Assembly: GCA_025464345.1 (NCBI GenBank)
Contig: JAODGP010000031.1
Coordinates: 1-9,215, forward strand
DNA from: Methanosarcinales archaeon
GTDB taxonomy: Archaea; Halobacteriota; Syntropharchaeia; Alkanophagales; Methanospirareceae
Reading direction: 5' to 3'
DNA: 9,215 nucleotides
In this document: positions 1 to 6,966 of the stretch, in pieces
Numbering within the stretch: position 1 is the stretch's first letter
Layout of the letters: each line of letters opens with the position of its first letter
Translations under genes and position numbers: made by a program
The notes under the pieces: model-generated
Seen by the model: only the letters and a program-made list of their open reading frames with translations
Told to the model about the DNA's origin: nothing
The model's database searches: none

Positions 1-120
1 CTTTGATAATGTGGTAATCCATCACTGGCGAATGTCGGTATCCGCCCATTCTTCAACATTTGTGGGGAAGACTACCCGATTCCAACCCGCACATCGAACC
101 TTTACAGACCGCACACAGCA

Positions 121-1242
121 TTATTCTTCCTCGGCTTCTAAGCCCATATCCCCCTTCTCCCGGCTCGTGATCGCTCTTGCATATCCTGAGATCTTGACAC
201 CCATAAGTGAGAGTATAATCGCTCCGAGTAAAGATAAGAACAAAGTCTGATATGCCATTGGATAATTACCCCCATTTAACAATAATATGCTCTCGCTCCC
301 ACCCCAGACTAAAATTCCGGAGGCAATAACAGAGAAGAGTATCGCCCAGTGCGTCACTATTCGCTCACCTTCTATGAGCATGTACATTATCTTACCGCAG
401 AGATGCACGAGTATCGCACCTATGTACCACCATATAGCGCACCTGACGAATACCACGCCGGGCAATAAAAACCCACCTATCTCTGGTGGCATTTTTGTAT
501 AAAAATCCCAGCTCCCCACCATGCCCTGGAACGTACCTACAAGCGCGAAGATAAACGAAGCAATATAGGTGACAATCGACATTCTGCCACTGTACAGTGA
601 CTGCTTTATCAGCTCCAGTAAGTCCTTCAACATGCTCTCGCGACCAAGACCTTTCAGCAGTGTATATATCCCAACAGCCGCAAGGATCAGCCCTATCGCC
701 TTATCCGATAGTTCGAATATCAGAGACAATGCCAGGAGGAAGAGAATCAGCCCTATGGGCGGCAGGAACGTGTGAGAGAACTTCGGATCCTCTATCAGCT
801 TCTTCATCATATAAAAGGTACTCTCCAATGGCTCACTCTGTCTCACAACCACCCGCCGTACAGAATCTATCTTCACCCGCGATTGTACTATTGGTAGGAT
901 GACTTCATCCTCCGCACCGTCGCTCACCAGTATTACAGAATCCGCATTCGTGCTCTCAAGTACTTCATCCAGTTCCTCACCTATTTTCAGATCCGCATCC
1001 ACTCCAAGGTTCTTATCGCCCGCGATCAATGCAATCTCCACTGCCTCTTCATTCCGTGATTTCAAATCGTCATATATCTTTACAGCCTCAAATATCGCAT
1101 TGATATCAGAATCTTCGGAATCTTCAAGCCCGAGTCTTGTAACCGCCTCTATACTTCGCTCTCTACCAAGTATCGGCGTTTCCAAACCCGTCTTCTCTCC
1201 TATATCATCGTCCCTATCCACACAAATAACGAGTGTGCGCAC
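121..1242 (-). CDS. DUF373 family membrane protein (COG2237-like), function unknown
   Basis: A 373-residue protein that I recognise as the archaeal DUF373 family; no reaction is established for it. Residues 1 to about 150 look soluble, alternating beta strands and helices, with acidic motifs CVDRDDDIG (residues 7-15) and VSDGAEDEV (106-114) that suggest a Rossmann-like or metal-binding fold. Residues about 158-350 contain some six hydrophobic segments (near 158-176, 181-199, 221-243, 256-281, 297-315, 329-350), so it is an integral membrane protein with a large N-terminal, probably cytoplasmic, domain. The tail is short and acidic (ends GLEAEEE). The start is GTG at 1240-1242, chosen because AAAGGAGGG lies 6 bases upstream. 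It follows proA on the same strand after an 81-base gap that has its own TATA-like box, so it need not be co-transcribed. The family call is fairly sure; the function is unknown. Confidence 0.85.
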   Translation of the reverse strand: MRTLVICVDRDDDIGEKTGLETPILGRERSIEAVTRLGLEDSEDSDINAIFEAVKIYDDLKSRNEEAVEIALIAGDKNLGVDADLKIGEELDEVLESTNADSVILVSDGAEDEVILPIVQSRVKIDSVRRVVVRQSEPLESTFYMMKKLIEDPKFSHTFLPPIGLILFLLALSLIFELSDKAIGLILAAVGIYTLLKGLGRESMLKDLLELIKQSLYSGRMSIVTYIASFIFALVGTFQGMVGSWDFYTKMPPEIGGFLLPGVVFVRCAIWWYIGAILVHLCGKIMYMLIEGERIVTHWAILFSVIASGILVWGGSESILLLNGGNYPMAYQTLFLSLLGAIILSLMGVKISGYARAITSREKGDMGLEAEEE

Positions 1243-1248
1243 TAACCA

Positions 1249-1289
1249 CCCTCCTTTGATCTAAAAAGTATTCATTGCATTTAAAGTTT
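1249..1289 (-). promoter_or_regulatory. Promoter and ribosome binding site of the DUF373 gene
   Basis: On the minus strand, AAACTTTAAATG (1278-1289) resembles an archaeal TATA box. About 25 bases downstream transcription would start near 1257, giving a very short leader. The leader would begin at a strong Shine-Dalgarno match, AAAGGAGGG (1249-1257), 6 bases from the GTG start. The Shine-Dalgarno is clear; the TATA assignment is inferred from spacing. Confidence 0.5.
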
Positions 1290-1323
1290 CCTGTACACGC
1301 ACATATGCAGGACGATTCAGGAG

Positions 1324-2673
1324 CTATCTTCCTATCACAGGAAATTCTTTTGATAGTTTACGGTGCGTGAACCGTCTTGCGTCTGCACCCACATAAGGTG
1401 CCACCACGTGCCCGTTGCCGAGCAGCATGTACTTGTATATGACCAGTCCTTCCAGCCCCACGGGTCCACGAGCGTGTACCTTGTACGTGCTTATACCCAC
1501 CTCCGCACCCTTACCGTACCTGTAACCGTCACTGAACCGTGTAGAAGCATTGAGCATCACCGAAGAAGAATCTACGAATCGCAGGAATTTCCGCGCTGTC
1601 TCTTCATTTGATGTCACTATCGCATCTGTATGTCCTGACCCATAGCGGTTTATATGCTCGATCGCATCATCAACACCCGAGACCACCCTGATTGAAATTA
1701 TCAAATCGTTGTATTCCGTACGCCAGTCTTCCTCAGTAGCGGGCTTCAGGTCGTCAGCAGCGAGGATTTGCATGGTTATCGGGCAGCCGCGTATCTCCAC
1801 ACCCGCTTCCCTGTACTTAGCTGCTATTCGTGGGAGGAACGCATCTGCAATAGCAGTATCAACGAGCAGTGTCTCCATCGCGTTACATACCGCAGGATAC
1901 TGCACCTTCGCATCATAGCATATATCCTCTGCCATATCTAAGTCCGCATCTCGATCAACATACACATGACATATGCCTTCAGAATGCCCCAGCACCATGA
2001 TTGATGTGTTATCCTGTATGTATCTCACGAATTGCCCGCTACCTCGCGGCACCAGGAGGTCTATGTATTCGCTCAGTCTCAGCATCTCCTTCACATCCTC
2101 TCGCGTCTCCAGTAGCTGTATCCAGCCAGCGGGTATCTCGTCGCCCTTCGCTGCCGCTTCCTCCACCAGATGGAATAGTGCGGCATTTGAGTGCCGGGCT
2201 TCTGTGCCTCCTTTCAATAATACCGCATTACCGGTCTTCAGACATAGTGAGGAGATCTGAACCAGTACATCGGGTCGTGACTCGAATATTGCACCAATTA
2301 CACCTATGGGGCATGAGACCTGAAATAGCTCAAGACCATCGTCAAGCTCGATCGCTGATAATGTCCTGCCCACCGGGTCTTCCAGTTTCGCAACTTCTCT
2401 AACACTGTTTATCATCTCCTCTATCTTGTCGTCGTTGAGTTTCAACCGGTCGAGTAACGGTTTTGATAGTCTATGCTCTTTCACTGCCTGCTCGGCTTCC
2501 TTAACATCCTCCGCATTCGCTTCCAATATCTGCTCACGCCTCGCATCAATCAATTCTGCGATTCTGAGCAGTGCTCTATCCTTTGCTTCCGTGCTCACAT
2601 TCGCCAGTTTAACAGAGGCTATTCTCGCACGCCTCGCCTTCTCCACTATTTTATCCCGTACCGTGACATCCAT
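1324..2673 (-). CDS. proA: Gamma-glutamyl phosphate reductase (glutamate-5-semialdehyde dehydrogenase)
   Basis: ProA reduces gamma-glutamyl phosphate with NADPH to glutamate-5-semialdehyde, which cyclises toward proline; it is a cytosolic enzyme of the aldehyde dehydrogenase superfamily. Family features are visible: the cofactor-domain stretch PIGVIGAIFESRPDVLVQ, the segment LVPRGSGQFVRYIQ, GICHVYVD, and the catalytic cysteine in VCNAMETLLVD (Cys263 counted from the chosen start). The C-terminal part has the expected HTDAIVT and ASTRFSDGYRYG. The start is set at the ATG at 2671-2673, because GGAGGAG (2676-2682) sits just upstream. An in-frame ATG seven codons earlier (2692-2694) lies inside an AT-rich promoter-like stretch and has no ribosome binding site. 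This gives 449 residues, slightly longer than the roughly 417 of E. coli ProA. No proB or proC lies in the window, so the kinase partner must be elsewhere. It follows rps6e after 142 bases with a promoter candidate. Confidence 0.95.
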   Translation of the reverse strand: MDVTVRDKIVEKARRARIASVKLANVSTEAKDRALLRIAELIDARREQILEANAEDVKEAEQAVKEHRLSKPLLDRLKLNDDKIEEMINSVREVAKLEDPVGRTLSAIELDDGLELFQVSCPIGVIGAIFESRPDVLVQISSLCLKTGNAVLLKGGTEARHSNAALFHLVEEAAAKGDEIPAGWIQLLETREDVKEMLRLSEYIDLLVPRGSGQFVRYIQDNTSIMVLGHSEGICHVYVDRDADLDMAEDICYDAKVQYPAVCNAMETLLVDTAIADAFLPRIAAKYREAGVEIRGCPITMQILAADDLKPATEEDWRTEYNDLIISIRVVSGVDDAIEHINRYGSGHTDAIVTSNEETARKFLRFVDSSSVMLNASTRFSDGYRYGKGAEVGISTYKVHARGPVGLEGLVIYKYMLLGNGHVVAPYVGADARRFTHRKLSKEFPVIGR

Positions 2674-2675
2674 AA

Positions 2676-2725
2676 CTCCTCCACTCCCGCACATATATAG
2701 CTCATGCTATATTTTAAGCTTTTTA
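2676..2725 (-). promoter_or_regulatory. Promoter and ribosome binding site of proA
   Basis: On the minus strand an AT-rich box, AAAAAGCTTAAAATATA (2708-2724), lies about 25-35 bases upstream of the GGAGGAG ribosome binding site (2676-2682). This spacing would place transcription start near 2685-2690 and the ribosome binding site within a short leader. A second TATA-like string (CTATATATG, about 2692-2700) is closer and would put transcription start at the ATG itself; I think the first fits better. Confidence 0.4.
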
Positions 2726-2815
2726 TGAGTCTTACATCCGATATCAGTATCGAGAAACCAGTTTTTAATCGTCAAGATAGAAATTTCGTGAATGAGCTTA
2801 CGCATTCGTACCGAA

Positions 2816-3202
2816 TCAAGAACTCCCTTCTGCTTTGCCAAATATCTTCTCTAACGGCTGGTGACCATACATCCGCACCTTCACGTTTATCTGTGTTATA
2901 TCAGTTGATATTTCGTTACCACGTACGTACTTACGCCGTCTCTTACCACGCTCCCTGGGTCTGTAACCCGGTGGGGATGCTATAAGAATCCGTTTCCTCC
3001 CGGTGCCGGGTACATCCGCACGCATTGGCACACCATCACGATCTGACCCGCCACGTATCTCCAGCATATAACCGCTCAGCCCTATGATATCACCATCCAC
3101 GACCTCGCCTATCTTCTTACCCACGAATAAAGCTCTCACCTCTGCATCCTTTCCTTCCAGCTTGTAACTCTTACCACTCTTATCACTGATCACGACCTGC
3201 AT
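2816..3202 (-). CDS. rps6e: Small-subunit ribosomal protein S6e
   Basis: A 128-residue archaeal S6e, a structural protein of the 30S subunit shared with eukaryotes and absent from bacteria. Diagnostic segments are MQVVISDKSGKSYKLE at the N-terminus, the family signature GGSDRDGVPMRADVPG in the middle, and the basic stretch PGYRPRERGKRRRKYVRGN followed by ISTDITQIN. Length is normal for archaeal S6e, which lacks the long phosphorylated eukaryotic tail. The ATG at 3200-3202 is preferred over a GTG two codons upstream, because GGAGGT (3209-3214) is 6 bases from the ATG but abuts the GTG. The gene begins inside infB (20-base overlap), implying translational coupling and a shared transcript. In several methanogens I recall infB-rps6e followed by the aIF2 gamma gene; here proA follows instead. 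Identification is secure. Confidence 0.96.
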   Translation of the reverse strand: MQVVISDKSGKSYKLEGKDAEVRALFVGKKIGEVVDGDIIGLSGYMLEIRGGSDRDGVPMRADVPGTGRKRILIASPPGYRPRERGKRRRKYVRGNEISTDITQINVKVRMYGHQPLEKIFGKAEGSS

Positions 3203-4952
3203 CTTCACACCTCCGCCTCAGTTCATGCAATTCCTCCAGTAACGCCTCCGCCTCAGGTTCAAGTAAACCCCGCAGGTTCGCTTCATCCTCCTCTTTTATA
3301 TCCACATATAAAATACTATTCTCTTTTATATGCCGTCCGAAGACGGGCTTCTTCATCGATATCGCTACCTGCATACCCGCCTCTGCACCCGGTATGCTCT
3401 CGCCACTGCTCTGTATCTCATTTATACTGCCGAGTCTACGACCATCCGCAGTTATCAGCTCCACACCGGTCTTTATCTTACCGCATAGCACCTCAATCCC
3501 GAATATAGCGGGCTTGCTCTGCCTGAACACGCATCCGGGCAGTATCCGCAACTTAGCAGGTGCTGGTAGCTTCTCCAGCCTCTCACGCCTCTCACGTTCC
3601 TTCTCCGATTTTATCCAGTTCTCATAATCCTCTATCACCCTGTAAATGACATTACCCACGAAGATCGGTATATCATTCTGCGTGGCTAACTCCTTCGCAT
3701 CCGGGCGGACATCAACATTGAAGCCCAGAATGACCCGCAGATAGCGATCTCTGACCGTAGTGGCATCCACGACGTCACGCTTTGAGATATTGCCCACTTC
3801 CGCCTTCTTTATACGCTCCTGATTCGCATTCCGCAATTCAAGTGCAAGCGCTTCCAGCGAGCCCATCGTGTCTGCTTTTATAATTATGCCCTCTGCCACA
3901 GTGCTCAGCTTCATCTCCTCTATCTCCGTCTTCATCTCCTCTATAACACGATGTAAATCCTCATCGGGTAGAACCGCACGTACACGAGCACCGGGCAGGG
4001 CAGCCTCTATACCGGGTGCCACTATCTTCACACCCGCTGCGGCACATACGGTCTTCACTCGCCTGAATCTGTGCTCCACTCTTATCTCCTGAAGCGCTCG
4101 CGGCTTCAGCAAAGCCCGCACCTTCGTCACTATCGGCTCGCCCATCGCACTGCCCACCACTATCGTATCGCCTGTACTCAGTGTGCCATCATAGAGTATG
4201 AGGTCGAGCGTGGTACCGAGCCCCTTCTCCTCCTTCTTCTCCAGTATCGTGCCCACACCCGGACCCGCGAGGTGCAATCGTAGACTGCGTTCAAAATACT
4301 TCTGCGCCAGTCCTATAAGGACGAGCAGCAGATCTGCCACTCCTTCGCCCGTCTTCGCACTCACAGGCACTATACTCACCGTCCTCGAGAAGTCGCTGAT
4401 GCGGTCATACCGGTCCGCGGAGAAGCCTTTATCGTATAAATCCCCCACTATCTCGTATATCCTCGTATCCAGCTCACGTGTTGCGAACTCAGGCTGTGTC
4501 CTGTAATTCAGTATGAAAGGTTTACGAGATGACTGCCAGCCCTTTATCCGGTCTATCTTATTCAGAGCAACCACAAAAGGCGTCTTCAATAACCTTAAAA
4601 TGCTCAGTGATTCATAAGTCTGAGGTTGAAAACCTTCCATAACATCCACCACGAGCACCGCAATGTCCGCCAGAGCACTACCTCGCTTACGCAGAGAAGC
4701 AAATGCGTAATGCCCCGGTGTGTCGATGAATAACAAGCCGGGAACCACAATCCCGGTCCAATCTCGCTTCAAAGGTCCACAAATCTTCTTTATTACCTCT
4801 ATCGGTATCTCCGTAGCGCCTATATGCTGTGTTACACCGCCCGCTTCCTTCGCCGCCACTGCCGTACCCCTGATATTGTCCAGTAATGTGGTCTTCCCAT
4901 GGTCTATGTGTCCCAGTACAGAGAGAATAGGAGTCCTTATCGGTCCTTTCAT
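3183..4952 (-). CDS. infB: Archaeal translation initiation factor aIF5B (IF2 homologue)
   Basis: A 589-residue translational GTPase that promotes subunit joining during initiation. The GTPase motifs are intact: P-loop GHIDHGKT (14-21), switch I GGVTQHIGAT (38-47), DTPGH (77-81), NKID (131-134) and SAK (198-200). Beta-barrel domain II follows (about 225-330), then domain III (about 350-435) containing IIKADTMGSLEAL. A charged helix rich in K, E and R (about 440-460) leads to the C-terminal barrel domain IV (about 465-560), which starts at KLRILPGCVFRQSKPAIFGIEV-like sequence. The length is the usual compact archaeal form without the eukaryotic N-terminal extension. No intein interrupts the P-loop region, although archaeal infB genes sometimes carry one. 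The ATG at 4950-4952 has GAGGGTG (4958-4964) upstream and a strong TATA box. It is followed by rps6e, which overlaps it by 20 bases. Confidence 0.97.
   Translation of the reverse strand: MKGPIRTPILSVLGHIDHGKTTLLDNIRGTAVAAKEAGGVTQHIGATEIPIEVIKKICGPLKRDWTGIVVPGLLFIDTPGHYAFASLRKRGSALADIAVLVVDVMEGFQPQTYESLSILRLLKTPFVVALNKIDRIKGWQSSRKPFILNYRTQPEFATRELDTRIYEIVGDLYDKGFSADRYDRISDFSRTVSIVPVSAKTGEGVADLLLVLIGLAQKYFERSLRLHLAGPGVGTILEKKEEKGLGTTLDLILYDGTLSTGDTIVVGSAMGEPIVTKVRALLKPRALQEIRVEHRFRRVKTVCAAAGVKIVAPGIEAALPGARVRAVLPDEDLHRVIEEMKTEIEEMKLSTVAEGIIIKADTMGSLEALALELRNANQERIKKAEVGNISKRDVVDATTVRDRYLRVILGFNVDVRPDAKELATQNDIPIFVGNVIYRVIEDYENWIKSEKERERRERLEKLPAPAKLRILPGCVFRQSKPAIFGIEVLCGKIKTGVELITADGRRLGSINEIQSSGESIPGAEAGMQVAISMKKPVFGRHIKENSILYVDIKEEDEANLRGLLEPEAEALLEELHELRRRCEDAGRDQ
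3209..3214 (-). promoter_or_regulatory. Ribosome binding site that decides the rps6e start
   Basis: GGAGGT on the minus strand lies inside the last codons of infB and is spaced 6 bases from the ATG at 3200-3202. It argues against the GTG at 3206-3208, which it would touch. It supports termination-reinitiation coupling between infB and rps6e. Confidence 0.65.
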
Positions 4953-4957
4953 GTGTG

Positions 4958-5014
4958 CACCCTCGCATCTCTTGCTATTTAACCTTTGATTCTTGCCTAT
5001 ATAAAGCTTTTTCT
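4958..5014 (-). promoter_or_regulatory. Strong BRE/TATA promoter and ribosome binding site of infB
   Basis: On the minus strand, purine-rich GAAAGAAAAA followed by GCTTTATATA (4998-5007) is a textbook archaeal BRE plus TATA box lying directly after the dnaJ stop. Transcription start is predicted near 4976, leaving a leader of about 25 bases that contains GAGGGTG (4958-4964). It suggests infB-rps6e has its own transcription unit and does not rely on dnaJ read-through. Confidence 0.6.
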
Positions 5015-5015
5015 T

Positions 5016-6179
5016 TCAAATTTTTCTCCTGCGCCAGAAAGGTTGATGATAACCGTCCCTGGCGCTGCTGTCTCTCTCCTCCTTATCAAACTCCATCAGC
5101 AATTCCTTCTGCCTCTTGCTCAGCTTCTTCGGTATCACCACGTTCACCCGTGCAAATAGGCTGCCACGCCCATGCCCTTTTAAATCAGGCATGCCAAGAT
5201 TTCTGAATCGGAATGCCGTACCAGACTGTGTACCTGGTGGTATCCTGAGCTTCACCTTATCGCCATATATGGTCGGCACCTCCACTTCGGCGCCCAGAAC
5301 CACCTGAGCAAACCGCACCGGGACATCACAGTACAGGTCTCTACCATCTCGTCTGAATATTTCATGCTCTCTTACACGTATAATCAGGTATAAATCGCCG
5401 GGAGGACCGCCCCATTCCCCCGCTTCTCCTTCACCCGGTATTCGCAATCTGCTACCGGTATCTACCCCGGGTGGTATTCGCACAGACAGGCGCCTGTTTA
5501 CCCTTATCCTGCCTCTTCCATTGCAGGCACTGCATGGCTCCTCAACCACTTTACCTCTGCCCCCGCATCGCGAGCAGGTAGTGATGGATACGAACTGTGC
5601 AAACCCCCGCCTCTGTACATGCTTTACCTGCCCGGTGCCTCCGCATGCTGGACAGGTCTTTAAACCACTGCCTGAAGCACCGGTACCTTTACAGTCAGGA
5701 CAGATCTCCTCCTTTCTTACTTCTATCTCCTTCTCGATGCCCTTTGCCGCATCTTCGAGCTCTATCTCCAGGTCATATACTATATCCCTGCCCCTCTCCG
5801 GATACCTCTCCTCCGCTACACGAAATAAATCACCAAATATACCACGACCCCCTCCGCCGAAACCGAAGAAGTCTTTAAAGAAGTCGCCGAAGATATCCTC
5901 TATATCACTGTACCGTGTGAACTTGGACCAGTCGAACCCACCGGGACCGAAATCAACGCCCGCGTGCCCGAATCTGTCGTAGTTCGCACGCTTATCCGGG
6001 TCAGAGAGTACTTCATACGCCTCTGATATCTCCTTAAATCTCTCTTCCGCATCTTTATCGCTCTTATTCAGGTCTGGATGGTACTTCTTCGCCAATCGGC
6101 GATACGCGCGCTTTATCTCCTCCTGCGATGCGTTCCTATCAACCCCTAAGATCTCATAATAGTCCTTCTTCTCTGTCAA
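5016..6179 (-). CDS. dnaJ: Chaperone protein DnaJ (type I Hsp40)
   Basis: A 387-residue co-chaperone that stimulates the ATPase of DnaK and delivers unfolded proteins. It is a full type I protein: J domain 1-70 with the HPD motif at 34-36, a short glycine/phenylalanine linker (about 71-118, including GFGGGGRGIFG), and a zinc domain with four CxxCxGxG repeats (cysteines 160/163, 176/179, 202/205, 216/219). Two C-terminal substrate-binding domains and a dimerisation tail complete it. The start is TTG at 6177-6179: no ATG exists before the conserved KKDYYEILG, and GGAGGG (6187-6192) sits 7 bases upstream. No grpE or dnaK is beside it: upstream is a divergent gene and downstream is infB. In many genomes these three cluster, so either they lie elsewhere or this is a detached copy. 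An AT-rich box upstream is a plausible promoter. Confidence 0.97.
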   Translation of the reverse strand: MTEKKDYYEILGVDRNASQEEIKRAYRRLAKKYHPDLNKSDKDAEERFKEISEAYEVLSDPDKRANYDRFGHAGVDFGPGGFDWSKFTRYSDIEDIFGDFFKDFFGFGGGGRGIFGDLFRVAEERYPERGRDIVYDLEIELEDAAKGIEKEIEVRKEEICPDCKGTGASGSGLKTCPACGGTGQVKHVQRRGFAQFVSITTCSRCGGRGKVVEEPCSACNGRGRIRVNRRLSVRIPPGVDTGSRLRIPGEGEAGEWGGPPGDLYLIIRVREHEIFRRDGRDLYCDVPVRFAQVVLGAEVEVPTIYGDKVKLRIPPGTQSGTAFRFRNLGMPDLKGHGRGSLFARVNVVIPKKLSKRQKELLMEFDKEERDSSARDGYHQPFWRRRKI

Positions 6180-6186
6180 TCCTCAG

Positions 6187-6237
6187 CCCTCCGGTCCCTC
6201 CTCTTTTCTATTTTTAATTTATTCAATGTAAAATTTT
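6187..6237 (-). promoter_or_regulatory. dnaJ ribosome binding site and promoter candidates
   Basis: GGAGGG (6187-6192) on the minus strand supports the TTG start. Two AT-rich boxes lie upstream: AAATTAAAAATAG (6209-6221), which would give a very short leader, and AAAATTTTACAT (about 6226-6237), which would give one of about 28 bases. I cannot choose between them from sequence alone. No clear heat-shock operator repeat is visible. Confidence 0.4.
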
Positions 6238-6304
6238 GCTATTCTTCATCGTTCTTATATTCACTCCAGTGGAAATGTGCGTGCCCGTGCTCCTCTGTAC
6301 CATA

Positions 6305-6317
6305 CCTTTTATATATA
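6305..6317 (+). promoter_or_regulatory. TATA box of the winged-helix gene
   Basis: CTTTTATATATAA is a good archaeal TATA box. It predicts transcription start near 6337, about 15 bases before a GTG (6352) and 27 before an ATG (6364). It lies back to back with the dnaJ promoter in a 170-base divergent gap, so a repressor bound here could affect both genes. Confidence 0.5.
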
Positions 6318-6363
6318 ACATCGAAGTATCATTCATACATTCACTGAAGATGTGAACAGCGAA

Positions 6364-6837
6364 ATGGCATTTAAGGTCCGGGTGGAAGTAATGGACGGGA
6401 ACGGAGTGAAGACCTCTATGGAGCGTGAGGGTGATTTGATGAGTGAGGGGTTCAAATCTGCCACAATAAAGAGTATATTGCGGTTCCTGGAGGAACATAT
6501 ACCCTCTCCTTCCGTTGATCCTTATGATACCGATGGCGAAGACCTTACAATAAAGGGCAGACTGGAGTCATTTCTGCGTTACGATAGCAAGGCGCCCAGG
6601 GGTTGGTTCACCTCTTCAGAATTGAAGCGAATATATGAAGAGGTATATGGTGTGAGTATTCGCCTGAGTACATTATCAACCTATCTTGCGAGCATGCATT
6701 CTGAAGGCATATTGATCAGAAAAGGTAGCAGGGCGCAGCGTAAATACAAGGTGGTGGCTCCAAGGCGGGTGGAAAGAGAACCTGAAGATAGCATGGAAAT
6801 GATAGAGTGCGTACCACTCCGTGAGATCGTTCATTAA
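6364..6837 (+). CDS. Small winged-helix DNA-binding protein, probable transcription regulator
   Basis: I do not recognise a named family. The protein is about 157 residues from the ATG at 6364. Its C-terminal half has a winged-helix pattern: helix RLESFLRYD, helix FTSSELKRIYEEVYG, recognition helix RLSTLSTYLASMHSEG, then the wing ILIRKGSRAQRKYKV. The N-terminal part contains another helical stretch, SATIKSILRFLEEHI, before an acidic loop DPYDTDGED. It is soluble, without membrane segments or cysteine clusters. The start is uncertain: GTG 6352 and ATG 6364 fit the TATA box but lack a ribosome binding site, ATG 6391 has GGTGG upstream, and ATG 6439 has GAGGGTGAT eight bases upstream (to give 132 residues). 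It is divergent from dnaJ and upstream of cfbD by 129 bases, so it might regulate itself, dnaJ or neither. DNA binding is inferred from fold pattern only. Confidence 0.75.
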   Translation: MAFKVRVEVMDGNGVKTSMEREGDLMSEGFKSATIKSILRFLEEHIPSPSVDPYDTDGEDLTIKGRLESFLRYDSKAPRGWFTSSELKRIYEEVYGVSIRLSTLSTYLASMHSEGILIRKGSRAQRKYKVVAPRRVEREPEDSMEMIECVPLREIVH

Positions 6838-6881
6838 TTTTCATCACACCGTTACTTCTGAAACGCGGCTTTATCAGTTTG

Positions 6882-6921
6882 CCTGGCTATAATCGGGGAC
6901 ACACAAGATCACCCCGGCAGG
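6882..6921 (+). other. Weak bulged stem in the gap before cfbD
   Basis: CCTG (6882-6885) can pair with CAGG (6918-6921) and CGGGG (6894-6898) with CCCCG (6912-6916), separated by an asymmetric bulge. No T-run follows. It could help end the winged-helix gene transcript, or be chance. Confidence 0.2.
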
Positions 6922-6938
6922 GTTAAGGATACAAATGC

Positions 6939-6950
6939 CTTTAATTTTTA
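6939..6950 (+). promoter_or_regulatory. TATA box of cfbD, spacing suggests a leaderless mRNA
   Basis: CTTTAATTTTTA is TATA-like and centred about 23-25 bases before the ATG at 6967. Archaeal transcription usually starts about 25 bases from the TATA centre, so the mRNA would start at or next to the ATG. This agrees with the lack of a GGAGG-type site upstream of that ATG. Confidence 0.45.
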
Positions 6951-6966
6951 TCCTCCAGGCTCTTTC

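Noticed and set aside
1..59. Minus-strand frame opening at an ATG (57-59) and running off the left edge
   Set aside because: It has no ribosome binding site or recognisable protein and is only about 19 codons long within the window, so it cannot be told from chance. The stretch 1-120 shows no tRNA-like or other clear feature.
11..250. Plus-strand open frame across the end of the DUF373 gene
   Set aside because: It mostly overlaps the opposite strand of a convincing gene and encodes a low-complexity peptide with no promoter or ribosome binding site.
899..1264. Serine-rich plus-strand frame of 121 codons
   Set aside because: It is the antisense shadow of the acidic N-terminal domain of the DUF373 protein; runs of serine come from complementing glutamate and aspartate codons.
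1268..1325. Short inverted repeat (TCCTG...CAGGA) between proA and the DUF373 gene
   Set aside because: Only 5-6 bp of pairing and overlapping the TATA candidate; within what chance would give.
2787..2816. Small hairpins after the rps6e stop (ATTCG/CGAAT and GAATG/CATTC)
   Set aside because: Only 5-bp stems that overlap each other and are not followed by a T-run on the minus strand; too weak to call a terminator.
3220..3240. Similarity between a stretch in infB and the start of the cfbD-recombinase gap (CAGTTC-TGCAATT)
   Set aside because: About 15 bases with one mismatch, inside a conserved coding sequence; most likely coincidence.
5521..5982. Proline/serine-rich plus-strand frame of 153 codons with regularly spaced cysteine and histidine
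   Set aside because: It is antisense to the dnaJ zinc domain; its regularity mirrors the CxxCxGxG repeats of DnaJ.
6250..6300. Imperfect palindrome around CACTCCAGTG in the dnaJ divergent gap
   Set aside because: A single imperfect 8-of-10 symmetry without a second copy; not enough for an operator.
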